Positions 1 through 10,842 of a stretch of DNA of 64,000 bases are shown one piece after another (the first letter of the stretch is position 1; each line of letters starts with the position of its first letter). The stretch lies in assembly GCF_001641265.1 (NCBI RefSeq), contig NW_020167525.1:412501-476500 (forward strand), given 5' to 3'. Origin of the DNA: Pseudogymnoascus destructans (Eukaryota > Ascomycota > Leotiomycetes > Thelebolales > Thelebolaceae). The translations under genes were made by a program, and so were the position numbers. The notes beneath the pieces are model-generated. The model was not told where the DNA came from. It did no database searches and worked only from the letters and a program-made list of their open reading frames with translations.

Positions 1-45
1 TTCAATTGTCAGAGGTGAAATTCTTGGATTTATTGAAGACTAACT

Positions 46-83
<38 letters not shown>

Positions 84-219
84 GTAAACGAAAGTTAGGG
101 GATCGAAGATGATCAGATACCGTCGTAGTCTTAACCATAAACTATGCCGACTAGGGATCGGGCGATGTTATCTTTTTGACTCGCTCGGCACCTTACGAGA
201 AATCAAAGTTTTGGGTTCT

Positions 220-253
<34 letters not shown>

Positions 254-723
254 AAATTGATGGAAGGGCACCACCAGGAGTGGAGCCTGCGGCTTAATTT
301 GACTCAACACGGGGAAACTCACCAGGTCCAGACACAATAAGGATTGACAGATTGAGAGCTCTTTCTTGATTTTGTGGGTGGTGGTGCATGGCCGTTCTTA
401 GTTGGTGGAGTGATTTGTCTGCTTAATTGCGATAACGAACGAGACCTTAACCTGCTAAATAGCCCGGCTAGCTTTGGCTGGTCGCTGGCTTCTTAGAGGG
501 ACTATCGGCTCAAGCCGATGGAAGTTTGAGGCAATAACAGGTCTGTGATGCCCTTAGATGTTCTGGGCCGCACGCGCGCTACACTGACAGAGCCAACGAG
601 TTTATCACCTTGGCCGAAAGGTCTGGGTAATCTTGTTAAACTCTGTCATGCTGGGGATAGAGCATTGCAATTATTGCTCTTCAACGAGGAATTCCTAGTA
701 GGCGCGAGTCATCAGCTCATGCC

Positions 724-772
<49 letters not shown>

Positions 773-885
773 AACGGCTAATGAGGCTTCCGGACTGGCT
801 CAGGGAGGTCGGCAACGACCACCCAGAGCTGGAAAGTTGTCCAAACTTGGTCGTTTAGAGGAAGTAAAAGTCGTAACAAGGTTTC
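1..885 (+). rRNA. 18S rRNA, 3' half, diverged copy
   Basis: The segment follows fungal small-subunit rRNA from the middle of the molecule to the 3' helix 45 region, ending in GTAACAAGGTTTC at 873-885. It begins at the window edge, so the 5' half is unseen. Homology stops about 25 bases short of the 18S 3' end, and no ITS1, 5.8S or 28S follows. Several invariant sites differ from what I recall of the consensus: GTGAACGAAAG reads GTAAACGAAAG near 85, the universal TTGACGG reads TTGATGG near 257, and one T appears missing near 208. The first two are TpG-to-TpA and CpG-to-TpG changes, as expected from RIP or deamination. It is probably a dispersed pseudogene copy, not a working rDNA unit. Confidence 0.9.
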
Positions 886-912
886 GCTACTTTTAAGTAT
901 GGAGCAATCTCA

Positions 913-3900
913 ATGATTCTTACTCCTCAAGAAAGAAAACACAGAATGGACAACAACCTTTGTTTATACTGTGGCAAAGGGGGGCACAGAATTCAGGAGT
1001 GCTATTCAGCACGGGGGAGTGCTGATTCAAAACATATAGCAGCCTCAGACACAGTCACAGCTGCTATTCCTGAAAAACTTGAAAAATCCCCACCAGGCAC
1101 AACTTCAACTGAGACTACAACTTCTCCCCTAGACAACAAAGATGTGTCGATGGTGCTTTCTCAGAGTTTCACACACCTGTTAATCTCTATTCAACTCCAT
1201 TTCAAACAACAGGTGTTATCTACAAGGGCTATGATAGACTCAGGGGCAACAGGCAACTTTATATCTCAAGACCTCATCTTGACACACCAGTTACCTACAA
1301 TTCCCAAACGCACTCCAGAGTTGCTCCGAGTCATTGATGGAACTCCTATCAGTTCAGGTTCCATTACCTGCAACACCCCAGTACTCAAACTTGAGATTCC
1401 CCTAGGAAAATCAACATTTTCAGACACCATCTCTTTAGATGTTATACCAATGAAGTACCCAGTTATCCTAGGTCTTCCATGGCTTCAAAGGCATGATCCA
1501 ACTATCAATTGGAAGCATTTATCGCTTGGGTTTAGCTCAAATCCGGAGCTCAATACTGAAAAAACCCTTCAAGCCTCAGTTACCCCTATTCAGGTCCAAG
1601 ACTCAGACTTGTCCCAGATCAAGGATTTTGACCAAACTATGGACGATATATTATCCCTGATATGGGTTAAACCTTTCCAACCTGTCCTGGAGATAGCAGC
1701 TACTTCAGATTTGGAGAAATCATCTCAGGAGGTCATTTTGCCTTTAGCATACCAAGACTACCAACATCTTTTTGACAAGGCAAAGGCATCAATTCTGCCA
1801 AAGCACCAGCCTTATGACCATGAGATACCACTCGCAGAAGGCTCAATGCCTCCCTACGGCCCTATCTACTCTCTATCTGAATTAGAGCTAAAAACTCTCA
1901 GAGAATACCTAGATGAGAACCTTAGTTCTGGCTTTATCAGACCTTCTTCCTCACCAGCAGGAGCTCCTATTCTCTTTGTCAAGAAGAAAGATAGCTCCTT
2001 GCGTCTCTGTGTTGATTATAGGGGCCTTAATGCAGTCACTGTTAAAAACAGATATGCTTTACCCCTTATCCCTGAGCTCATGGATAGGCTCTCTTCAGCA
2101 AAGATCTTTACCAAGTTAGATCTCAGGGGAGCTTATAACCTGATACGCATCAAGGAAGATGATGAGTGGAAGACAGCATTCAGAACACGCTATGGTCATT
2201 TTGAATACCAGGTAATGCCTTTTGGGCTTGCCAATGCACCTGCTTTTCCAAGCTCTCATGAATGATATTCTAAGACCTTACTTGGATATCTTTGTTGTTG
2301 TCTACTTAGACGACATTCTTATATACTCTTTAGACACTCAAGAGCATGTTATACATGTTAGACAAGTCTTAGAGAAGCTATCTCAAGCACAACTCTTTTG
2401 CAAACTTGAGAAATGTCTTTTCCATATGTCTCAAGTTGATTTCTTGGGACATAGAATTTCAACAGAAGGCATTCAGATGGATCCTGAAAAGACAAAAGCA
2501 GTACAAACGTGGCCTATTCCTTCCAGCATTAAAGAGGTTCAGTCTTTCCTTGGGTTTGCCAACTATTACAGGAGGTTTATACCAAGATATACATCCTTGG
2601 CTTTACCCCTTACTCAATTACTTCACAAGGACACTTTGTATCACTGGGATAAGACACAGCAAGATGCTTTCGATGCTCTTAAAGGAGAATTCAAAGAAGG
2701 GAAAATGTTACTACACTTTAACCCCTTGAAACCTGCCACTCTTGAGACAGATGCCTCAGATTTTGCCATTTCTGGAATCTTATACCAAGCTCCAAAAGAC
2801 AAACAAGAAGAGCTACAGCCTGTGGCATTTTACTCAAGAAAGCTATCAGCAGCCGAACAAAACTATCCCATTACAGACAAGGAACTGCTTGCCATAGTAT
2901 GTTCTCTAAAGCATTGGAGATGCTACCTTGAAGGGGCAAACTATCCTATCACTATTTACAGTGACCATTCAAATCTCTTGACCTTTACAACCACTAAACA
3001 GCTCAATCGACGACAAGCAAGGTGGTCTGAACAACTAGGAGGTTTTGACTTTGTTATAAAACATGTCTCAGGGGCCAAGAATCAAAGAGCAGATCTCCTC
3101 TCAAGAAGACATGACTACCAAGATTCTGCTAAAACAAGCAATACAAAGGCCCTGCTAGACTCTACAAAGCTTATAGCAGCATCTTTAAGCAACCCTCGCA
3201 CTACAGAGGACTTAGAGGGAAACTTATCCCCTCAAAACCAAGTTGCCCCCATTACCTCTTCTCAGAAACCAGAGACCTTTAAAGACTATACACCCTCAGC
3301 AACACTTCTTAAAGCATTCAAAGATGCTTACAACCACGATCCCTTTGCCAAAAGAACTTTGGAATACCTCCAGAAGAAAGGCTCCTCTCTTGAGAAAGTT
3401 GGACTACAAAATTTCTCAAAAAATCAGCAAGGACTTCTCTTATTCAAGAGCTATATCTATGTCCCAAGGGATAAACGATTACAGCTACACCTCCTACAGC
3501 AGTTCCATGATGCTCCAGCTGCAGGGCACTTTGGCTTTGCAAAAACTTATGAACTTCTAACAAGAAAGTTCTACTGGCCTAGTCTAAGGACTACTCTTCA
3601 AGACTATATATCTTCTTGCACTACTTGCAACTTGAACAAACCTACACGGCAAAAGCCCTATGGCCTCTTGCAGCCTCTACCTATACCAGAACGGCCATGG
3701 GACTCCATATCCATTGACTTTATAGTCAAGTTGCCTCCTTCTATCCCAAAAGGGGGTGCTACCCCTTATGACTCTATCCTTGTGGTGGTAGAAAGGCTCA
3801 CAAAAATGGCACACTTTGAGCCTTGCAATGAGACTATCACAGCTTCTGAACTTGCGTGGCTATTCCTCAAGGTGGTCTTTAAATACCATGGAATTCCTGG

Positions 3901-4807
3901 ACACTGGATCTCAGATAGGGGAGCAGTTTTCACTTCAAACTTTTTTAAGGAGTTCTCTAAACTCTTAAACATGGAACAACGCTTTTCTACAGCTTATCAC
4001 CCTCAAACAGATGGCCAAACAGAGAGAGTCAACTCTGTACTTGAACAATATCTAAGAATTTATACAAACTATGCTCAAGACAACTGGGCAGATCTTCTCC
4101 ATCTTGCAGAATTTGCTTACAACAACACGGTCTCTAACACCACAAAAGAGACACCTTTCTATGCAAACTATGGTTATCACCCTAGGTTTGAAGTGGCAGA
4201 ACTTAATTGTCCTGAAAATCTCAAAAACCCTTCTGCTACTGAAAGAATCATCTACCTTAAGGGCCTCCAGGACTATCTCAAGGTCCAAATACAGCGTGCA
4301 CAAGACGAGCAGGCTCAGGCCTTTAACAGGGGGGTGGTTGCACCACAATTCAAAGTTGGTGATCAAGACTTTTTGTCTAGAAGACATATCACAACTACTA
4401 GACCATCAGACAAACTTGATACTAAAAGACTTGGACCCTTTAAGATCACAAGGACTATTGGCAAGAATGCTTTCGAGCTTGCATTACCACCTACTTGGAC
4501 TATCCATAATGTCTTCCATGCATCTCTCTTGTCTAAGGCACAAGAAAGTTCCTTAAGACCACTTCAGTCTCCTCCACCTCCTGTTCTGATTTTGGATCAA
4601 CCAGAATATGAAGTAGAGTCTATCCTTGACAAAAAGACACTTAGAAGTCAGGACTACTTCCTCGTTAAGTGGAAAGGCTATCCTACAAGTGACAACACTT
4701 GGGAACCTAAGAGAAATCTAAAAAATGCATCCAAGCTGATTCTAGAATTTCTTTCTAAGAAAGCCACCTGGCTAAAGGGCAGGCACACAGCTAACAAACG
4801 TCCTTAA
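913..4807 (+). pseudogene. Gypsy-1 gag-pol polyprotein, one frameshift
   Basis: The first frame (913-2265) holds a CCHC zinc knuckle ([14 protein letters not shown], residues 17-30), an aspartic protease site (IDSGATGNF, near 1231) and the start of reverse transcriptase. The second (2222-4807) continues RT with YLDDILI, then RNase H (TDASDFA), an H2C2 integrase zinc finger, the integrase core (SDRGAVF and later E) and a chromodomain (about 4609-4755, VKWKGYPTSDNTWEP). The frames part inside RT near 2240, where about 2 bp are missing between NAPA and QALMNDIL. This lies inside a catalytic domain, so it is a lesion, not programmed shifting. The rest looks open and little decayed. Confidence 0.9.
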
Positions 4808-4818
4808 GAGGGGTATCA

Positions 4819-5551
4819 TGTCATACTGACATTCGTTGCACTCAGTTTGCTATCAAACTCAAGAGCAAACTTGGAAATCTCCTCCTCAAACCTACAAGTC
4901 ACTATACATATTTTGGCTTATCACACCAACAACAAGAGCAATACTACTCAACGATTGCTACAACCATCTATGATTCATTACATGTCATCGCTCTTTAGTT
5001 ACCCACAAGATTGGTTAAGTTATGACATAATTTGTCTATGACATAATTTGTCTATAGGGGTACTCTGACCTTGGACCTCCTTTTACTTCCTATAGGCTAC
5101 GAACCTAAGAGATGGTTCTATGGGATTCTCTTACGTCGACTACAGTTACCAAGCCTGGTAATCATGGAAAGTCTTGGAAAATGAGAAAACTACACTCCTT
5201 TAGCATAAATAGGAGTGCCCTTTCCTTAAGAAAGGGCAAGCAGACAATACAGTAAATCGACTATCACATACTTCCACGTCTTTTCCAAGCTTCCAAGCAT
5301 TCATCTTGTTACTCCTTGTTTCTGAAAAGTCAGTGAGGTGTTAACCTCTGACTTACCCCTGAGTTCCCAGACTCAACATTTGTTGCAACTTGTCTGAACC
5401 ACTTCAGTACATCACACACCTGATTGCTGCGTTGTGGAATAGTCTAAGCTACGACCCTTTGGCTCTGTTTTCTAAGACAGTGTGTTGTCTTAGTAAATTC
5501 ATCCCTTCCTTGGGTGGCTAGATTCTCACATCTGGTGCACCCACCATTACA
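4819..5551 (+). repeat. 3' LTR of Gypsy-1 (LTR-1, 733 bp)
   Basis: Starts TGTCATACTGACA and ends CACCATTACA (TG...CA). The boundaries are fixed by comparison with the 941-bp reverse copy at 29322-30262, which has a clean 5-bp target duplication. Here the GACATAATTTGTCTAT unit occurs twice; it occurs four times in the longer copy. A segment of roughly 190 bp present in the longer copy is absent. Confidence 0.88.
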
Positions 5552-7992
5552 CAGTTCCTGGGTGCGGGCAAAGCCGAAGTGGCCCGCGTGGGGATCGTCG
5601 GTGTGTTGCACCTCGCTGGTGAGCCACCGCGATCACAGGTCGCAGCTGGTCCCTAACGGCCTCGTTATCACTACACAGCCAGAAGTGTAGCCCGGGTAGC
5701 TGTTGGTCGAGGGTGGGGTCGTCGAGGGGTTGGTAATCCGGCCTCCTCGACGGCCCGTCCGTGGGGTTGGCTTTGCCAGGGTGGTATTCGATGTAGAAGT
5801 CGTAGCGGGCAAGCGACTCCACCCAGTGTGCTTGTCGTCCGTTTAGGTTCCTTTTGGTGATGAAGTACTGGAGGTTGTTGTGATCGGTATGCACCCGTAC
5901 TGGCCTCATGCTGCCCCGGAGGTACTGACCCCAATGATCCATGTCTAGGATGATGGCCAGGAGCTCCTTGTCATGGGTGTCATACCTGAGCTCTACCGGG
6001 GAGAACTTCTGGGAGAAAAACGCTATTGGGTGCCACTTCGCCTCCGGTCCGGTCCCGAATAGTTGCAATAGAATCCAGGATGTGGCGTACCCCGAGGCGT
6101 CCGTTTCCAGCTGTGTCGGTAGTTCAGGCTCATAGTGACATAACATCGGGGCAGTGGTAAACTGGGCTTTTAGCATGTTGAATGCCGTGATGGCGTCCGG
6201 CGTCATGTGAAACTTGTGCCCCTTCTCAACCCCGGTTGTCTTCAGGAGGTTGGTGATCGGGCCTTCTACCCGGGAGTAGCCCTCAATGAAGTGGCGGTAG
6301 AAGTTGGCGAACCCTAGTAACACCTGGACCTCCCTAATCGACCTGGGTAGCGGCCACTCGTCCATGGTGGCGACCCAGGTGGGGTCCATGGTGATACCCT
6401 GGGGGCTTACTATGAAGCCGAGGAACTCTACGCTGTCCATGTCAAACACGTATTTTTTGAGGTTAGCGTATAGTCAGTGGGTTCGTAACCAGTTCAGGAC
6501 CTCCTGCACCGCCCCTTCATGGTGCTTCAGGTCTTCAGAAATGATCAGAATATTGTCTAAATAGACGACGCATGTCATGTCTACCAGACCGATGAGGGCC
6601 TGGTTTATGTATGCCTGGAAGGTCGCTGGTACGTTCGATAGCCCGAACGGCATGACAAGGTATTCAAAATGGCTGTACCGGGTCCGGAATGCCGTCTTCC
6701 ACTCATCCCCCCCGCGAATTCGTATCCGGTGATACGCATCTTTGAGGTCGAGTTTGGTAAAGACCCTCGATCGGCGTAACCGGTCGAGAGTTTCGCTGAT
6801 GAGGGGTAACAGGATACGGTTCCGAATCGTAACTGCGTTCAGGCCCCGATAGTCCACACAGAGCCGTAGGCTGCCGTCCTTCTTTGGGATGAACAGGATT
6901 GGGGCTCCTGCTGGGCTGATTGACCTTCGGATCCACCCTTTCTTGAGGCCCGCGTCGAGGTACTCCCATAGCGCTTCGAGTCCGGTTCGCCGAGGGGGTA
7001 TACCGGGCTCCACGGAGGTTCCTTGCCTGCCTCCATCTCGATCTTGTGTTCCATTGGGTGGTGTTCGGGCAATACTCCTGCCTTCTCTGCGTCGAAGATG
7101 TCAGCATAATCCTGGTATCGGTTGGGAAGGGCTGTCAGGGCTGTGTCGGCGGTAACGACGCCGATGCGCTGCTTTCCTACTGCGCCTTGGGTGGGGACTC
7201 CGCCCCCCGCTCCTTGAGTGAGGATTCCGTAGGCTCCCCCTGCCTCTTGGATATCCTCGTAGAACTGTTCAGGTCCTACCTCTCGGACGGCCCCCTGCCA
7301 TGTCGGGAATCTCCACGTCCCGTCCTTGTAGCCGATCGTAGGGTCTACGTCCGCCAACCAAGGGTACCCCAGGATGAGGTTCACATCTAGCCCATCGAAC
7401 GCGCAGGCTACGAATTGGTCGCGGGTCATCAGTGACCTGTCCGCCCCGTCCATGGCTTTAACAGGCAGGTGGTGGACACCGTAGGTCCACACCTCCCTTT
7501 CCTCGAGGGTCGACAACCCCATGTCAGTCCCTTTGCTAGGCTCCCATCTGCACTCCACGACTAGGGATTGGCAGATGCAGTTCTCCTCTGCCCCGCTGTC
7601 AATCAGGGCCCTCTCTGTCCGCGTGGTCCCATTGGCGGCCGTAACTTGGACTGCGATCACTAGCCGCCTGCGTGTGGGTAGCGCCCCGTCTCTGTCCCGT
7701 CGGGTTGGGGCAGTGGATATCACCGCTGGGACTCGCCTTTCCCCGTCAGGCTCTGGCAGTCCAGGGAGATATGACCCTTCTGGCTGCAATTGTAGCAGAT
7801 AGCCTCGGGCCACTGTGCCAAACGGTGCTCCACCGAGCCGCAACCGTGGCACCCGGTGCCGCAGCGATCCCCCTTCACGCCCGCCGGCGTGCAATTGGGA
7901 CTTGTGGCTGGCCCTCTCTTGTGGCCTCCCAAGTCCCGCTCCTCATCCCTTGACACAATCTGCGATCTCCCCTCCAGATCCGGCTGACTCAT
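5552..7992 (-). pseudogene. Gypsy-2 gag-pol remnant
   Basis: Read 5' to 3' on the minus strand: 7992-7720 carries two CCHC-like fingers (one is CYNCSQKGHISLDC); 7894-6839 carries the protease (LIDSGAEENC and the LILGYPWL strand); 7013-6474 carries RT from [19 protein letters not shown]; 6449-5552 carries RNase H (ETDASGYA, HTDHNNLQYF, NPTDGPSRR). At least three frame breaks separate them. The RT catalytic motif reads VVYLDNILI instead of YLDDILI, an Asp-to-Asn change that one G-to-A transition explains and that should abolish activity. The pol is dead and lacks integrase. Confidence 0.88.
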
Positions 7993-8307
7993 TTTATGGT
8001 GTTAGTTCAGACTCGGCGGTTTCCGACTTGTCGACGCCAGGGCTGGTTCACAAAGAGTATTTTGATCCTGCTTCCGTCCAGAATTCGCAGGTCTCGACCA
8101 TAGCGCAACGACGGATCTCTATAGCCGACGTTGTAGCGCCCGCGCAGGCCCATGAGAGGAAGCCTTCGCGTCCTAGGTTTCCCGTTGGTGGGGAGCCACA
8201 GTATTACGAAGAAAAGCAATTTTTCTTCCCTGCCGCGACGGTCGCAGGTGTAAGGACAGTTCAAACCGATGCTGACCTTCGAGTCTGCAGAAGTATCCGA
8301 AGTATAA

Positions 8308-9121
8308 TGTGAAGACTTCGATACTCGAAGCAGTAGGACAAGGTATAGTAGTTCAGGCTCCAAAGCATATACTTTATACCACAGGGGTCAAGTGGTGCGA
8401 CTAACAGGTTGGCCAAGTGGTTCAACTCAAAGTAAGGGAATGCAAAGTAAGTCGAAGCAGGAGGAATTGCAAGAAGGCCAAGTAGTGTATAATTTGCTAG
8501 CTAAAGATCAATAAGAGACACGAGCAATAAGTGCTTATATAACAGTAAAAATCCCTAGTGCCAAATAAGCGAAGGCACTAATTAACTGAACCCTAGCTAA
8601 GCGAGCCCTAGTGAAGCAGCCAATAACAAGAGAGCCTAATCCAGTAGTCATTTTGGGCTGATCTAGGTCAGCAAGTGAAGCGAAGTGAGCGAAGTGAGCG
8701 AAGCAGGTGAAGCAAATGACATAGTGAAATAAGTACTAGAGACTAAAGCGAATCGAAGGGTCATGACACAAATATCGAAGGAGTATCGGTGGGAGCAATC
8801 AGTATAGTATTCAACAAACTAATCTCTAAGCCCCTTCTACTAGGGGCTTAGCTACCTTTATCTATTCCTCCAGAGTTGGGCCCCTACGGTGGTACTTGGG
8901 GTTGAACCCCCGCCGTCTCGTAACCGAGCCGGGGCCGGGTGTTGCACCCAGGGCCGGGTGTTGCACCCCAACAGCTATTAGGGCCTAATGGACACCTTAG
9001 GCCATCAGGCCCCAGTAGTGTTCTCAGACAGCCTTGTGGCCTCAGGCTGCCTAGGGTGCTATTGTGGGTCCTTAGGAGCGGTGTCCCTGACACGGACCCA
9101 TGGTCGCCCCCATCCGTGACA
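8308..9121 (-). repeat. LTR of Gypsy-2 (LTR-C, 814 bp)
   Basis: On the minus strand it starts TGTCACGGATGG at 9121 and by my reading ends CTTCACA at 8308, giving TG...CA. It contains a GCGAAGTGA-type repeat (about 8677-8712), a duplicated GGGCCGGGTGTTGCACCC block (about 8930-8970) and a TATAAAG motif near 8371. No second copy lies in the window, so the inner edge is an estimate. Confidence 0.6.
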
Positions 9122-9195
9122 CTTAAGGAGGAGATTTTCTTAATAACTTGTTCAATGAGTGTCCAAATGATATGCAGATGTAGTAGAAGAGTTTG

Positions 9196-9337
9196 CAGCA
9201 ATCATTGAGTAGTATTGCTCTTGTTGTTGGTGTGATAAGCCAAGATATGTATGGTGACTTGTAGGTTTGAGGAGGAGATTTCTAAGTTTGCTCTTGAGTT
9301 TGATAGCAAACTGAGTGCAATGAATGTCAGTATGACA
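9196..9337 (-). repeat. LTR-1 terminal fragment
   Basis: About 142 bp matching the first part of LTR-1 in reverse orientation and ending in the TATGACA terminus at 9337. The rest of the LTR is absent, so this is a truncated solo LTR or recombination scar. Confidence 0.85.
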
Positions 9338-10842
9338 GTCGGGGTTTCGAATCGTTCACTGACAAATAGCTCACTGTCGTGCTGTGACAGTATATCCGAA
9401 GGTTGTGAAGTCATTGTAGTAATATATAGTATATAACAATCTATCAATTGAAGTTATTCGAACCCCTTGTTTCAAATTTTAAGCCTCAATACTAGCTGTA
9501 TATGGCTAGGCTAGTAATACGGCCCGTATACGGCCAGTATTGAGAACTGAATACGCACTGGACCCGTATTGGGATTTTGGAATACGCACTAACTCAGTAT
9601 TACCGTATACGGGTCGTATACGACCCGTATCGCCAATACTATCTAATACACTGCTTCTGCTAAGATTTGTCGTAGTTCATCCTTAATATTGTAGACGCTG
9701 CCATGGTCGCACGATCCACCAGCCCTCTCATGTAGTGGAGGAGAAGGCCTCGTTTCGTCGACTATGGCCGTCTCGACACCCTAGTGAATTGGTTATGATC
9801 CGCTGTCGTAGCTAGCTTAGAGCAATTTGGGGAAGGTCGTCGAACCTGAACAGGGAACGTTGAATCTAGCTCTACGAAAGACGGGCATTGTTGTCCATCC
9901 TTGGAGAAACAATCGGCACTGAGGTAGTCTAATCTTCGATAATAAGGGGCTCTTTTGCGTGGAATTAGTAAGGTGTATAGGCATACAAAAGCGAGCTAAG
10001 AAACCTACTTGAGTATTGCCTGGCACATAAACTGAGTTCGGGGTTGTGGCATCAGTAAGCAGACGGCTCTCGTCGATTAGTTGGCGCTTCGAGATATGGA
10101 GGGGCTTGTGGTTCTGCGGTGTCTCCATTTCGGGTGGCCTGGAATAACTCATCAAGATGAAAGAAAGTCATCTAACGAGTCGTTATCATGTACATTCTGC
10201 GCTGACGCTGCAGGTGGTGATATGCTGGGTTGTAGAGACGGTAGGTGCTTGTTTAACGCCGACCTCGTCAGCTGAGCGTGTGAGGTCTTTAATGCGGGGG
10301 TTGGGGCTATAGGATTTAACACAGTTCATGTTCACGGTAGCCATGCTGAACAGAGTAGGACACTGAGTGGGAGAATGGTCTTTAAAACGTGTCTCTCGAG
10401 CGGAAATGAGGGAGCTTATACAGAGAATCGGACCGGAGAACTGAGATAATTCTTCGTTGAATTCCTACCTAATTATCTAGGAATAATCTATGCATTAATT
10501 CTTGAGATATTAAGTGTAAGCGCTAATGTAGGCGCTGAAATTTACACCAGGCCGTCATACCTCAATATCTATGGTTCTAATTGCTCTAAAACTGCATGTA
10601 AATGAATCTTTAGTGTATAGATAAAGCTGAATACACACTTTTAAAATATACTACTAAGTTGTTATCGAGTTATTATCTTCTAAATTTCTTGATTATGGGT
10701 GAGAAATTCAGTGTCCGACCCGCTTGTGTGTCCCGACTCGCTTGTGAAAGACGTTACCTAGTAAATCTTCAGACATTCCACACATAATAACCCTCATCAT
10801 CCAATTGCTTGTCTACCATAACCACGAAGACACAAAACCCAC
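9338..10842. other. AT-rich intergenic stretch, no gene recognised
   Basis: No convincing gene. It opens with a pair GGGGTTTCGAAT (9342) and ATTCGAACCCC (near 9457) in inverted orientation, about 115 bp apart, perhaps ends of a small element. 9480-9650 is dense in ATACGG/CCGTAT palindromes, including a perfect 24-bp one at 9607-9630. A minus-strand open stretch (10155-9817) has no recognisable domain and may be a decayed gene. Confidence 0.5.
9607..9630. repeat. Perfect 24-bp palindrome
   Basis: Centred on GTATAC, with arms ATACGGGTC and GACCCGTAT. It sits in a 170-bp tract where CCGTATAC-type words recur in both orientations. Confidence 0.8.

Larger units (their letters stand above)
886..5551 (+). 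mobile_element. Ty3/Gypsy chromovirus, 5'-truncated (Gypsy-1)
   Basis: Retrotransposon with the end of gag, protease, reverse transcriptase, RNase H, integrase and a C-terminal chromodomain, then a polypurine stretch (4806-4818) and a 3' LTR. The 5' LTR and most of gag are missing: the reading frame is already open at 886, directly against 18S rRNA. The right end lies inside another Ty3 remnant (Gypsy-2), so this copy probably inserted there and later lost or exchanged its left side. Chromodomains direct integration of such elements to heterochromatin. Confidence 0.9.
5552..9121 (-). mobile_element. Ty3/Gypsy remnant, GC-rich (Gypsy-2)
   Basis: Minus-strand element reading from an LTR (8308-9121) through a short leader, two gag zinc knuckles, protease, RT and RNase H. 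It stops where Gypsy-1 abuts at 5551/5552, so integrase and the 3' LTR are absent. Only about 315 bp separate the LTR from the zinc knuckles, so the capsid part of gag is also gone. It is much richer in G+C than Gypsy-1 and is a different family. Confidence 0.85.

Noticed and set aside
109..781. Open frames inside the first 800 bases
   Set aside because: They lie wholly within conserved 18S rRNA sequence.
2222..2265. Programmed frameshift between the two Gypsy-1 frames
   Set aside because: The shift falls inside the RT catalytic domain and residues are missing; a programmed site would lie between gag and pol.
9342..9468. Possible tRNA fragment from GGGGTTTCGAAT and ATTCGAACCCC
   Set aside because: No acceptor, D-arm or anticodon stem could be built around either word.
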